Shown here one piece after another: positions 5,611 to 12,639 of a stretch of DNA of 14,540 nucleotides. A model generated the notes under the pieces. That model did no database searches. It was not told where the DNA came from and saw nothing but the letters and a program-made list of their open reading frames with translations. A program made the translations under genes and the position numbers. Source of the DNA: CAZFQD01 sp964520885 (GTDB lineage Bacteria; Bacillota; Clostridia; Oscillospirales; SIG519); the NCBI GenBank assembly GCA_964520885.1, contig CAZFQD010000052.1, positions 1 through 14,540 of the forward strand, given 5' to 3'. Every line of letters starts with the position of its first letter. Position 1 is the first letter of the stretch.

Positions 5611-6963
5611 TTGAAAAAAACTGATGTGCTTGTGGTCGGTGGTAGTGCGACAGGTCTTGTAGCAGCAATGACTGCAAAATCTAATTACCCGGATAAGAAT
5701 GTTACTGTTATCCGAAAAGAAGAAAAGGTGATGATACCCTGTGGTATTCCCTATATCTTTGGTACAGTGGAAACGAGTAGCAACAATATTCTTCCGGATG
5801 AAGGTTTAATTAAACTCGGAGTAGAAATATTGGTTGATGAGGTATTGTCGGTCGACACAAAAACGAAAACATGCAAAATAAAAAATGGTGATGATATTGT
5901 ATATGATAAGCTAATCTTGGGCACGGGTTCATTACCTATGCTTCCCTCCTGGCTTAAGGGAACAGAGCTAAAAAATGTATTTATAATTTCTAAGGATAAA
6001 AACTATTTGGATGACATTCAGCATAAGATTAAAGATTTGAAACGAATAGTAGTGATCGGAGCCGGATTTATCGGCGTCGAGGTTTCAGATGAATTAAACA
6101 AGGTTGGAAAAGAGGTTACCCTGATAGAAATACTCCCTAATATTTTAGGAGCTACCTTTGATGATGAATTTACTGTTGAAGCTGAAGCACTTCTTTCAAC
6201 CCGTGGCGTTACAGTAAAGACCAATTATGGTGTTGATGAAATCATAGGCGAGGATACGGTAAAGAAGGTAAAATTAAATAATGGCGAAATAGTAGATGCA
6301 GATGCAGTCATACTTTCCCTTGGTTACATACCAAATACCAGTCTGGCGAAAAGTATGGGGCTTGAGCTTAATGAATTTGGTTTCATTCGAGCAGACCAAT
6401 ACCGCCGCACAAGTGCTCCTGATATATTTGCGGCCGGAGATTGTGCTGAAAAGGTTGATTTTGCGACTGGTAAGCTAAGCAAAATAATGCTTGCGTCAAC
6501 TGCTTGTACAGAAGCCAGAACAGCAGGACTGAATTTATATGAGCTCAATACATTTGCTACATTCAGAGGTACAGTCGGAATTTATGCTACCTGTATCGGG
6601 GATACCGCATTTGGTGTTGCCGGTTTGATAGAAAAGTGTGCGATAAAGGAAGGTTTTAAAGTAATAACGGGTACCTTCACTGGAGTAAACCGTCATCCGG
6701 GCAAAATTTCCGATGCTCATAAGGAAACTGTTAAATTGATTGTATCAAAGCAATCAGGTGTTATTCTCGGTGGAGAAGTGCTCGGAGGCAAGTGTGCGGG
6801 TGAATTGACTAATGCAATCGGCATTGCTATACAAAATCATATGACTGTTTATGATCTTTTGATGACTCAGATAGGGACACAGCCTCTTTTAACAGCTTCT
6901 CCTGCTGGTTATCCATTGATTAAGGCGGCTGAGGTTGTAGTTAAAGTACTTAGGAACAAATAA
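5611..6963 (+). CDS. FAD/NAD(P)-dependent disulfide oxidoreductase (CoA-disulfide reductase / NADH oxidase-like)
   Basis: A 450-residue flavoprotein of the pyridine nucleotide-disulfide oxidoreductase family. The FAD-binding VLVVGGSATG is at 6-15, and a single redox-type cysteine sits in IPCGIPY (C44), as in CoA-disulfide reductases, NADH oxidases and polysulfide reductases. The NAD-binding VVIGAGFIGVE lies near 150-160, the second FAD motif ADAVILSLGY near 233 and APDIFAAGDCAE near 270. A C-terminal dimerisation domain follows. No rhodanese domain is attached. The start is a TTG at 5611 with GGAGG at 5599-5603; the earlier in-frame TTG at 5581 has no ribosome binding site. The gene is under promoter P2. 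Substrate cannot be decided: sulfane or CoA-persulfide reduction would fit a neighbouring metal-sulfur assembly system, oxygen detoxification is the alternative. Confidence 0.9.
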   Translation: MKKTDVLVVGGSATGLVAAMTAKSNYPDKNVTVIRKEEKVMIPCGIPYIFGTVETSSNNILPDEGLIKLGVEILVDEVLSVDTKTKTCKIKNGDDIVYDKLILGTGSLPMLPSWLKGTELKNVFIISKDKNYLDDIQHKIKDLKRIVVIGAGFIGVEVSDELNKVGKEVTLIEILPNILGATFDDEFTVEAEALLSTRGVTVKTNYGVDEIIGEDTVKKVKLNNGEIVDADAVILSLGYIPNTSLAKSMGLELNEFGFIRADQYRRTSAPDIFAAGDCAEKVDFATGKLSKIMLASTACTEARTAGLNLYELNTFATFRGTVGIYATCIGDTAFGVAGLIEKCAIKEGFKVITGTFTGVNRHPGKISDAHKETVKLIVSKQSGVILGGEVLGGKCAGELTNAIGIAIQNHMTVYDLLMTQIGTQPLLTASPAGYPLIKAAEVVVKVLRNK

Positions 6964-6997
6964 TTTATTATTTGATATCAATTTAATAAAGTAAAAA

Positions 6998-7050
6998 ACT
7001 ATTAGTGTAGGTGCTTAAAGAGTCTTTGCTTTAAAGTCTACACTAATAGT
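6998..7050. repeat. Inverted repeat in the leader of the DUF89 gene
   Basis: A perfect 13-bp inverted repeat, ACTATTAGTGTAG (6998-7010) and CTACACTAATAGT (7038-7050), with a 27-nt loop. Inside the loop CTTAAAG and CTTTAAAG can extend the stem imperfectly. It has no T tract, so it is not a standard terminator, and it ends 6 bases before the ribosome binding site of the DUF89 gene. It could be an RNA structure, an operator or a short element remnant. Confidence 0.75.
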
Positions 7051-7067
7051 AAGTTTGGAGAACTTAT

Positions 7068-7919
7068 ATGAAAATATTTCTTGATTGCCTTCCCTGTATG
7101 CTTAAGCAGGTTCTTGAGGCATCCAGAATGGCAACTGATGATATTGAAATACAGGAACAGATTATATTAAATTCAATAAATATATTATCAAATTACAAAC
7201 AATTCAGTTGTTCGCCGGATTTGGCATTAGCAATGCATCAAATAGTAAAAAAATATTCAAAAAAGCTTGATCCATATGATATAATAAAAGAAAGAGATAT
7301 AAATGGGGCCAAAAAGGTTTATCCGTTGTTAAAATCTTTTTTACACGAGAAAGATAATAACTTATATTGGGCTTTAAAAATAGCAGCAATAGGTAATATA
7401 ATTGATTCAGCTATTTACAGTAATATTGATATTGAACATTGTATTGAAAATGAACTGGAAAAAGGTTTTAGTATATGTGATATAAATAGTTTTGAAGATA
7501 AAATTAAAAAAGCTAAAACTCTATTGATAATCGGAGATAATGCGGGTGAAACGGTATTTGATAAGGTGTTAGCCGAATATCTCGCACCGCTTAATATTAT
7601 ATATGCAGTTAGGAACGAACCAATTATAAATGATGCAACCATAGAAGATGCTTATCGTTCAGGTTTAGGTGACTGTACAACCATTATTTCCACAGGTTGC
7701 AATGCCCCGGGTGCAATTCTTCAAAAATGTAATTCGGAGTTTTTAAATATATTTCACAAAGCAGATATTGTTATAAGCAAAGGTCAAGGTAATTATGAAG
7801 CACTTTCTGACTGCACAAGAGAAGTGTTTTTCCTTTTAAAGGCAAAATGCACTATGATTTCAAAAAAACTTGGCGTAAATTTAAATGATTATGTTTTTAT
7901 GAAACATGAAAAAAAGTAA
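7068..7919 (+). CDS. DUF89 family protein (damage-control phosphatase-like)
   Basis: A 283-residue protein with the features of prokaryotic DUF89 proteins: CLPC at residues 7-10, an all-alpha N-terminal part, the core motif IGDNAGETVFDKVL (about 154-167) and KGQGNYE (about 238-244) near the end. The Asp/Asn residues of the DNAGE and KGQGN motifs form the metal and phosphate site in the family. Eukaryotic and plant relatives are metal-dependent phosphatases that remove harmful phosphorylated metabolites; the bacterial substrate is unknown. GGAG at 7057-7060 is the ribosome binding site. It lies 104 bp after the FAD enzyme, separated by the 13-bp inverted repeat, and directly before the DUF134 gene, so it probably belongs to the same transcription unit. 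Confidence 0.88.
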   Translation: MKIFLDCLPCMLKQVLEASRMATDDIEIQEQIILNSINILSNYKQFSCSPDLALAMHQIVKKYSKKLDPYDIIKERDINGAKKVYPLLKSFLHEKDNNLYWALKIAAIGNIIDSAIYSNIDIEHCIENELEKGFSICDINSFEDKIKKAKTLLIIGDNAGETVFDKVLAEYLAPLNIIYAVRNEPIINDATIEDAYRSGLGDCTTIISTGCNAPGAILQKCNSEFLNIFHKADIVISKGQGNYEALSDCTREVFFLLKAKCTMISKKLGVNLNDYVFMKHEKK

Positions 7920-7939
7920 TATGAATGGAGTTGAAGGAG

Positions 7940-8416
7940 TTGGCAAGACCTATCAAATGGCGAAAAATTGATAATATACCTACTATTCCATACTTTATCC
8001 CTTCTGATGAAGATATTGCTGAGGTGCCCAAAAATATTCTTCTGATTGAAGAATTAGAGGCTATACGATTAAAGGATTTGGAAAGCTTAGAGCAGGAGGA
8101 GTGTGCGGAAAGAATGCAGGTGTCACGCCCTACATTTCAACGCATTCTTCTTGCTGCACGAGAAAAGGTAGCTGACAGTCTGATTAACGGTAAGGTTATT
8201 CATGTTGACGGTGGTAATTATACACGCAATATCTGCCCTGTAAGATGCATAGACTGCGGCAAGGAATGGATGGAAAGCTATGAAAACCTTGATGCAATAA
8301 AAAACGGTGAATATACCTGCTCTGATTGCGGGTCTGCAAAGGTATTATGTGAACAGAATTGCAAGGGTAAGTTCTGTCGAAAAAATTGCTGGCGTCATGG
8401 TCATAGCATGGAATAA
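7940..8416 (+). CDS. DUF134 DNA-binding regulator with Cys-rich C-terminal extension
   Basis: A protein of 158 residues if started at the TTG at 7940. It begins MARPIKWRK as DUF134 proteins do, with GGAG at 7927-7930 nine bases upstream. An ATG at 7925 would add five residues but has no ribosome binding site. The DUF134 core (about 1-95) contains the sigma-region-4-like helix-turn-helix LEQEECAERMQVSRPTFQRIL (its residues lie about 50-70), followed by KVADSLINGK and VDGGNYTRNI. After it come about 60 residues with many Cys: CPVRC, CIDC, CSDC, CEQNC, CRKNC and WRHGH. These suit one or two zinc or Fe-S sites and could make the protein a metal or redox sensor. DUF134 genes commonly sit beside NifX-family genes. 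It is the best candidate regulator of P1 and P2. Confidence 0.88.
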   Translation: MARPIKWRKIDNIPTIPYFIPSDEDIAEVPKNILLIEELEAIRLKDLESLEQEECAERMQVSRPTFQRILLAAREKVADSLINGKVIHVDGGNYTRNICPVRCIDCGKEWMESYENLDAIKNGEYTCSDCGSAKVLCEQNCKGKFCRKNCWRHGHSME

Positions 8417-8587
8417 ATATATAAATGTATTAAGAAAAAAATAGAAATTGACATCTAAATATTTTGTGCAAGCAAAATGACAGACATTTTTTTTAAAATT
8501 TTAGAATTATCTTAATCAATAATAAAAGTTTTACTATTTCATAACTTGAAAAAGTTATTTTATTTGCCAATAGGCGAATTTCATTGA

Positions 8588-8613
8588 AAAAAGCAACCTT
8601 TCGGTTGCTTTTT
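8588..8613. terminator. Bidirectional rho-independent terminator
   Basis: AAAAAGCAACC and GGTTGCTTTTT form an 11-bp perfect stem around the loop TTTC, with T runs in both directions. It can end + strand transcripts from the DUF134 unit and - strand transcripts from the RHS/helicase side. Confidence 0.88.
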
Positions 8614-8836
8614 GGTTATTTATGTCATATTCAAAAGCTGTTTCAGTTTCGTCTATTGTTATGCTTTCGGTTCTGTTAAATACATCATAGCTAAAACTTT
8701 CTAAAGTTTCAACCATTCCATCTGATAAGGTGCTTTCTTTTGCAAGCATATTTCCGCTTGCGTCATAACGATAATTGAAATCACTATCCGTTGTGCCGTC
8801 TGTTGTGGTTTCTTCTCTTATTAACTGATTTGCTCT
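8605..8836 (-). pseudogene. RHS/YD-repeat protein remnant
   Basis: The - strand frame reads ANQLIREETTTDG, then YRYDASGNMLAKES, SYDVFNRTESI and FEYDINNQ. These are consecutive YD repeats of RHS/teneurin-like proteins, which are normally more than 1000 residues long. Only about 75 residues survive, with no start or ribosome binding site and no toxin tip or core domain. The open frame runs on at both ends (8555-8875) but the flanking residues do not look like YD repeats; at the 3' end it enters the terminator hairpin. I read it as a leftover from a deleted RHS gene and infer genomic rearrangement here. Confidence 0.75.
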
Positions 8837-8970
8837 GGCTAACCTGACATAAAATGATAGTCTGCACACCCCCACAAAATCAAATCGTTAAATTTATGGG
8901 TAATCGTTAAAATCATATGAATAAATCATTCCATTTAATATTAGCAAAAAATATACTGGCTATTCAAGAG

Positions 8971-11451
8971 CTACTTAATTTTCCGTTTATAAGTACACCC
9001 GTTACTTTTGTAATTTGAGCAACCGAAGAACTCTCCATAGGGGCCACGCTTCTTTAATAGATACCCGCCACAAATTGGGCATTCAAAGGCCTCTTTTTTT
9101 AACTCGTTTTCGTATCGAGCTTTTAATTCCAGTGCAAATTCAGATTTATTACCACTAAGTGTTAGTAATATTGCTTTCTTTTTTGCTCTTGTTAACGCAA
9201 CATAAAACAATCTTCGCTCTTCCGCAAATAGGTAATTATCACAATCATCTAATAGTAAATTTAATATCGAGGCATCTTGAATTTTACTTGGGAAACCCAT
9301 TCTCGACTTTTTGTTATTAATTACAATAACAAAATCAGACTGCAGACCTTTGGATTTATGAGCAGTAATGAATTCCATTTTCAAATCTTTTCGTTTGTCG
9401 AATATGACATCAATAAAACCGCTAGCATTATTATATCGGCAGTTAAACAATCCACTATCGCTTAATATTTTTGCATCAAAACTATAACGCCCAATAAAAA
9501 ATACTGTGCTGTTTTGCGGAAAATCAAGCAGTTTATTTGCAAGGAATTCAACCGCATATTTTTCGGTATAGCCGCAAACCTCGCCAAGTACAAATCCTGC
9601 ATCAGCAGTTTCCTCACGTATAGATTTTTTGATTTGCATTGGGTTTTGCATAATAAAGTTTCCGCTTACTTCAATTAATTTCCGAGAAAAGCGGTATGTT
9701 GTTTCAATTTTGCTAATTTCCGTTGGTCCCCAATAATGGTTAAAATTAAGGATAAAACCGATATCACTTCCCGCGAAGCGATAAATACTTTGCCAGTCAT
9801 CTCCCACACAAAATAAGTCGTAGTCTTTAGTATTTCTCATTGCCTTTAACAATGAATAACGAGCTTTTGAAATATCTTGATATTCATCAACTATAACATA
9901 CTTGTAATTATGAAGGAATTTTTTGTCGTTCACATACTTGGTTGCAATATTTATCATATCATTAAAATCAATTTCATTATTGCCCTTTAACTGTTGGTCA
10001 TAGTCAATAAACAGTGGCTCGACAAGTGATATTATCTGGCTGTTAGCCTGTGTATTTGTGCCACGCTGCAAGTTAATGTTTTTTATATCATTAATAGAGA
10101 TGTCATTGCTTTTTATCAAGTTAATTACTGTTTCAAACAACTCAACTAAGCCATCCAATATGGAGTTCTCCAATGCTAAAATTTCGCTCCAAAGTTCTTG
10201 AGGTGATTTAGGAGAAAATATAACACCACATTTTTGAAGTTGTTGTTCGAGATTTTGGAGCAATATTCCTGACGATTTTTCATAAGCAAAACACTCAATT
10301 AAGGTGGTCTGATTTTCCTTATGCAAAGCTCTTTTCCACTGCATTGATTCTTGGTAAATTTGGGTAGCGTTTTTACCGTTTTTACCACTAAAATATGAGG
10401 GGACTTCACCGCTTTTATTTACGCCGAAGTATTCAATATAAACATCATAGTCAGGGATATAAAAGTCAGGGTTGTATTGTGCGTATTCATCTGTTCTTGT
10501 GTCAATATGATAAGGGTGCTCATAGATATATGAAATTCTATTTTGCGATAGGAAATTAGCAATATCCATTTCCCCATAACTTTTAACAGTTTCATTTTTC
10601 AGAGTCATTGGAGAATTTAATTGCAAGTATTCATCATATTCAGATTTGTTTTTGAATTCGAATTCGGATTTAGCAGCTACTTTGTTGAACAATAAATAAG
10701 AGGCAAGTATATTAAGGTATTTAGGTTGCTGCATATATTGATTTAGATTTTCTTTAATAAACTTATGTAAAGATATTTGTGTGATTTTCGGCATAATACC
10801 ATCGCATTTTGCAATAATATTTAACCCTAATTTGTGAAATGTTGATGCATCAATTTCTTCACCGGTTTCTTTATTTATTCGCTCTTTCATTTCTGATGCA
10901 GAAGCGTTAGTAAATGAAAGAACCAATATTTCTCTGGGATTGCACAAATTTGATTTCAGCAGATATTTGATTTTTCCTACAATGGTAGTTGTTTTGCCAG
11001 TACCAGCTCCTGCAATTACCAAGTGATTGTATGCTTTTTTAACGATACAAAGCATTTGTTGGTTGTCCAGCTTTCGCCCCTCAACATTACCAATTAAATT
11101 ATAAGCATCCTTAATTTGTGCATTTGCTACAGCATTGTTATGATTAGCGACCATCTGTGAAATCGAATTTATTTTTTGCAAAAAAACATTTATAGATGAG
11201 GATAATTGTTTAAAAGACGGTGCTTTTGAAAATGATTTAATAGAAAGAAGCAAGGTTTTTTCTTTCAAATACGACCACTTGTAGAATAATCGATTTCCCT
11301 GTGATGCATCGACATATTCGGACTTATTCTTAAAAAAGCTATGGATGTCAAATGTTGCTGAATTCACCTCTGTAAGTAACTCATTACATAGGGCGTTTCT
11401 CTTTTCAATTTTCTCTTTTCTCTTTTGAAAAAAATTCGCAATAAAACCCAT
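8971..11451 (-). CDS. UvrD/HelD-like superfamily 1 helicase with embedded nuclease-like domain and zinc ribbon
   Basis: An 826-residue ATP-dependent DNA translocase. Residues 1-110 are a basic, partly coiled-coil region. Motif I is AGAGTGKTTT (147-156), then SFTNASASEM and STFHKLG (203-209), with motif II VDEYQD (521-526), motif III GDDWQSIYRFAGSD (550-563), TYRFSRK (585-591), TAHKSKGL (696-703) and motif VI VALTRAKKK (751-759). A segment between motifs I and II (about 288-395) has GEMDIANFL, YEHPY, NPDF (D329), IEYFG (E340) and a later TLIECF: a PD-(D/E)xK nuclease pattern known from some HelD-like proteins. The last 36 residues form a topoisomerase-type zinc ribbon (C791, C794, C811, C819). 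GGAGG at 11458-11462 precedes the ATG. It is alone on the - strand in an accessory block. Role in repair, recombination or defence cannot be told apart from sequence. Confidence 0.9.
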   Translation of the reverse strand: MGFIANFFQKRKEKIEKRNALCNELLTEVNSATFDIHSFFKNKSEYVDASQGNRLFYKWSYLKEKTLLLSIKSFSKAPSFKQLSSSINVFLQKINSISQMVANHNNAVANAQIKDAYNLIGNVEGRKLDNQQMLCIVKKAYNHLVIAGAGTGKTTTIVGKIKYLLKSNLCNPREILVLSFTNASASEMKERINKETGEEIDASTFHKLGLNIIAKCDGIMPKITQISLHKFIKENLNQYMQQPKYLNILASYLLFNKVAAKSEFEFKNKSEYDEYLQLNSPMTLKNETVKSYGEMDIANFLSQNRISYIYEHPYHIDTRTDEYAQYNPDFYIPDYDVYIEYFGVNKSGEVPSYFSGKNGKNATQIYQESMQWKRALHKENQTTLIECFAYEKSSGILLQNLEQQLQKCGVIFSPKSPQELWSEILALENSILDGLVELFETVINLIKSNDISINDIKNINLQRGTNTQANSQIISLVEPLFIDYDQQLKGNNEIDFNDMINIATKYVNDKKFLHNYKYVIVDEYQDISKARYSLLKAMRNTKDYDLFCVGDDWQSIYRFAGSDIGFILNFNHYWGPTEISKIETTYRFSRKLIEVSGNFIMQNPMQIKKSIREETADAGFVLGEVCGYTEKYAVEFLANKLLDFPQNSTVFFIGRYSFDAKILSDSGLFNCRYNNASGFIDVIFDKRKDLKMEFITAHKSKGLQSDFVIVINNKKSRMGFPSKIQDASILNLLLDDCDNYLFAEERRLFYVALTRAKKKAILLTLSGNKSEFALELKARYENELKKEAFECPICGGYLLKKRGPYGEFFGCSNYKSNGCTYKRKIK

Positions 11452-11468
11452 AGTGTGCCTCCGTGTAA

Positions 11469-11498
11469 ATATAACTTATTTCATTTTGACAATGTCAA
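11469..11498 (-). promoter_or_regulatory. Candidate promoter of the helicase gene (proximal)
   Basis: On the - strand, TTGACA (11493-11498) and TTATAT (11469-11474) are 18 bp apart, just before the ribosome binding site. The -35 box lies in the palindrome TTGACAATGTCAA (11486-11498), which could also be an operator. Confidence 0.55.
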
Positions 11499-11512
11499 GG
11501 GGATGCCAAGGT

Positions 11513-11550
11513 GCCAAGGGGACGGAGGTTTGCCAAGGGGACGGAGGTTT
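11513..11550. repeat. Perfect 19-bp tandem repeat with GGGGACGG core
   Basis: GCCAAGGGGACGGAGGTTT occurs twice head to tail with no spacer (11513-11531 and 11532-11550). Partial copies (GTCAAGGGGA, TGCCAAGG) lie just before it. It is much more G-rich than its surroundings. GGGGACGG-cored repeats are, from memory, common intergenic repeats in Firmicutes, some tied to REP-associated transposases; none is encoded here. Confidence 0.85.
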
Positions 11551-11597
11551 GACAATCATATCTTTAAAGTTAATTTAACATCTAAATATTTACATTT

Positions 11598-11627
11598 ATA
11601 ATAACATATTGAAAACTGTTTTGTCAA
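11598..11627 (-). promoter_or_regulatory. Candidate promoter of the helicase gene (distal)
   Basis: On the - strand, TTGACA (11622-11627) and TATTAT (11598-11603) are 18 bp apart. A transcript from here would carry the 19-bp tandem repeats in a leader of about 140 nt. Confidence 0.5.
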
Positions 11628-11667
11628 TTATTGCTTTTTTTATTTTTTCTTTCTTGTTTTTTATTTG

Positions 11668-11763
11668 GAAAAGTCGTCTGTTGACGGATTAAAGAAGAAA
11701 GAAGAGATAAAAAAGAAAAAATAAGAATACATAAAGAAAAGTCGCCTTAACAGACGACTTTTC
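11668..11763. repeat. 15-bp inverted repeat around the tRNA-terminator region
   Basis: GAAAAGTCGTCTGTT (11668-11682) is the exact reverse complement of AACAGACGACTTTTC (11749-11763). The right copy overlaps the loop and right arm of the terminator, so the left copy is a displaced duplicate of part of the terminator. Confidence 0.7.
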
Positions 11764-11768
11764 TTTAT
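11731..11768. terminator. Strong bidirectional terminator next to the tRNA fragment
   Basis: ATAAAGAAAAGTCG (11731-11744) and CGACTTTTCTTTAT (11755-11768) pair perfectly over 14 bp with a 10-nt loop. It directly follows the CCA end of the tRNA-like fragment on the - strand, where a tRNA terminator would stand. Confidence 0.85.
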
Positions 11769-11794
11769 GGCGGAGAGGGCGGGATTCGAACCCG
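11768..11794 (-). other. 3' fragment of a tRNA-Ser-like gene, probable integration (att) scar
   Basis: On the - strand, CGGGTTCGAATCCCG gives a T arm with loop TTCGAAT, followed by CCTCTCC, discriminator G and an encoded CCA. This is the 3' end of a tRNA whose 5' strand should be GGAGAGG, as in many tRNA-Ser. No matching 5' half is present, and the base before the T stem (A) does not pair with the C expected opposite. The body is therefore missing. Integrases often target exactly this part of tRNA genes and leave such a 3' copy at the far element end. Confidence 0.72.
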
Positions 11795-12097
11795 TGTGGG
11801 ATTGCTCCCAAACTGATTTCGAGCAATTTCCCCAACTGTAAGGTGAAGTTAAGAGGTGGTTTTTGAGGGTATCTCATTTTGCCCTTAACACCTTGATTTT
11901 ACTGGCTTTTTGAACACAAAAACCTACAAAGTACCGCCATTGCTGAGTTCCATAAAAACATGTCTTTTTGCGTATTTCCTGCGTTTTGTGAGAAATTCGT
12001 TTGAAAACGCCCAAGAATGTACGGATATTTTATTAGGGTAAAGTACAACCCCTTTTGCTTGCTGTCGAAATCATAGCATAAAGGGAGACAAGCTACA
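11795..12097. other. Gene-free element terminus
   Basis: About 300 bases without a credible gene. Next to the tRNA fragment is an interrupted inverted repeat, ATTGCTC (11801-11807) and GAGCAAT (11821-11827), flanked by GGG and CCCC, which could be part of an integrase core site. The rest shows no clear promoter; TTGAAA at 12001 lacks a good -10 partner. A reading frame on the - strand covering 11899-12129 looks like non-coding shadow. Confidence 0.5.
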
Positions 12098-12574
12098 ATG
12101 AAAACAACCAAGAAAACCAAATTTACCATTGATGAATGCTATCTGATGATGTTCTCTGAATATGATGATATCATAACTGCCAATGAGGTTGCAACCATGC
12201 TTCATCTTCCCGTAAAGCGTGTCTACCGCATGTTTCGCTCGGGAGAGATAAAAAGCTTCAAGCATGAGCAGTATGTCAGTACTGCTAAGCTATGGGTGAT
12301 TGAGTATATCCAGAAATACGGCTTTCAGCGTCAGGAGAGTTTTACCAAACAGCGTAAAGCCGCTGTAACGATTTACTGTCAAACCCCAAGAAGCAGAAAG
12401 CAGATTCAGGAGTATTTGGATTTGGCGGATAAGCGATTTTTTATGGATTCTGTACTCCACCCGCTTGTGGAGGACGGTATTCTTAAAATGACCATTCCCG
12501 AACAACCAGCACATGTGCACCAGCACTATATTGCAACACAGAAAATTGAAGAAGATAAAGAAGAAATTGAATAG
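12098..12574 (+). CDS. Two-domain helix-turn-helix protein of a mobile element
   Basis: A 158-residue cytosolic protein. Residues about 25-65 (DDIITANEVATMLHLPVKRVYRM, then FRSGEIKSF) form an excisionase/MerR-type helix-turn-helix that reads like element-encoded DNA-binding proteins. Residues about 90-145 (RSRKQIQEYLDLADKRFF, then DSVLHPLVEDGIL) resemble the winged helix found at the C-terminus of Fic and RecG-like proteins. The tail is acidic. AAGGGAG (12080-12086) is the ribosome binding site. It stands between the att scar and a terminator, upstream of plasmid-type partition and mobilization genes. A role in control of excision or transfer is likely but unproven. Confidence 0.75.
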   Translation: MKTTKKTKFTIDECYLMMFSEYDDIITANEVATMLHLPVKRVYRMFRSGEIKSFKHEQYVSTAKLWVIEYIQKYGFQRQESFTKQRKAAVTIYCQTPRSRKQIQEYLDLADKRFFMDSVLHPLVEDGILKMTIPEQPAHVHQHYIATQKIEEDKEEIE

Positions 12575-12581
12575 TGTAATT

Positions 12582-12613
12582 AAGGCATCGATTTTATAAT
12601 TGGTGCCTTTTTT
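12582..12613 (+). terminator. Rho-independent terminator after the HTH gene
   Basis: AAGGCATC and GGTGCCTT pair over 8 bp (one G-U) around a 12-nt loop, with a run of six T. It isolates the HTH gene from the ParB/relaxase genes. Confidence 0.8.
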
Positions 12614-12639
12614 GCGTCCAAAATGAAAGGAGAAAATTT

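Noticed and set aside
8461..8494. ATTTTG/CAAAAT hairpin followed by a T run after DUF134
   Set aside because: A 6-bp AT-rich stem set off from the T run is too weak to call; the terminator at 8588 is much better.
11689..11877. Open frame on the - strand through the tRNA fragment (contains SRPLRH)
   Set aside because: The motif is the usual artefact of translating a tRNA T arm, and the rest is the terminator; no ribosome binding site.
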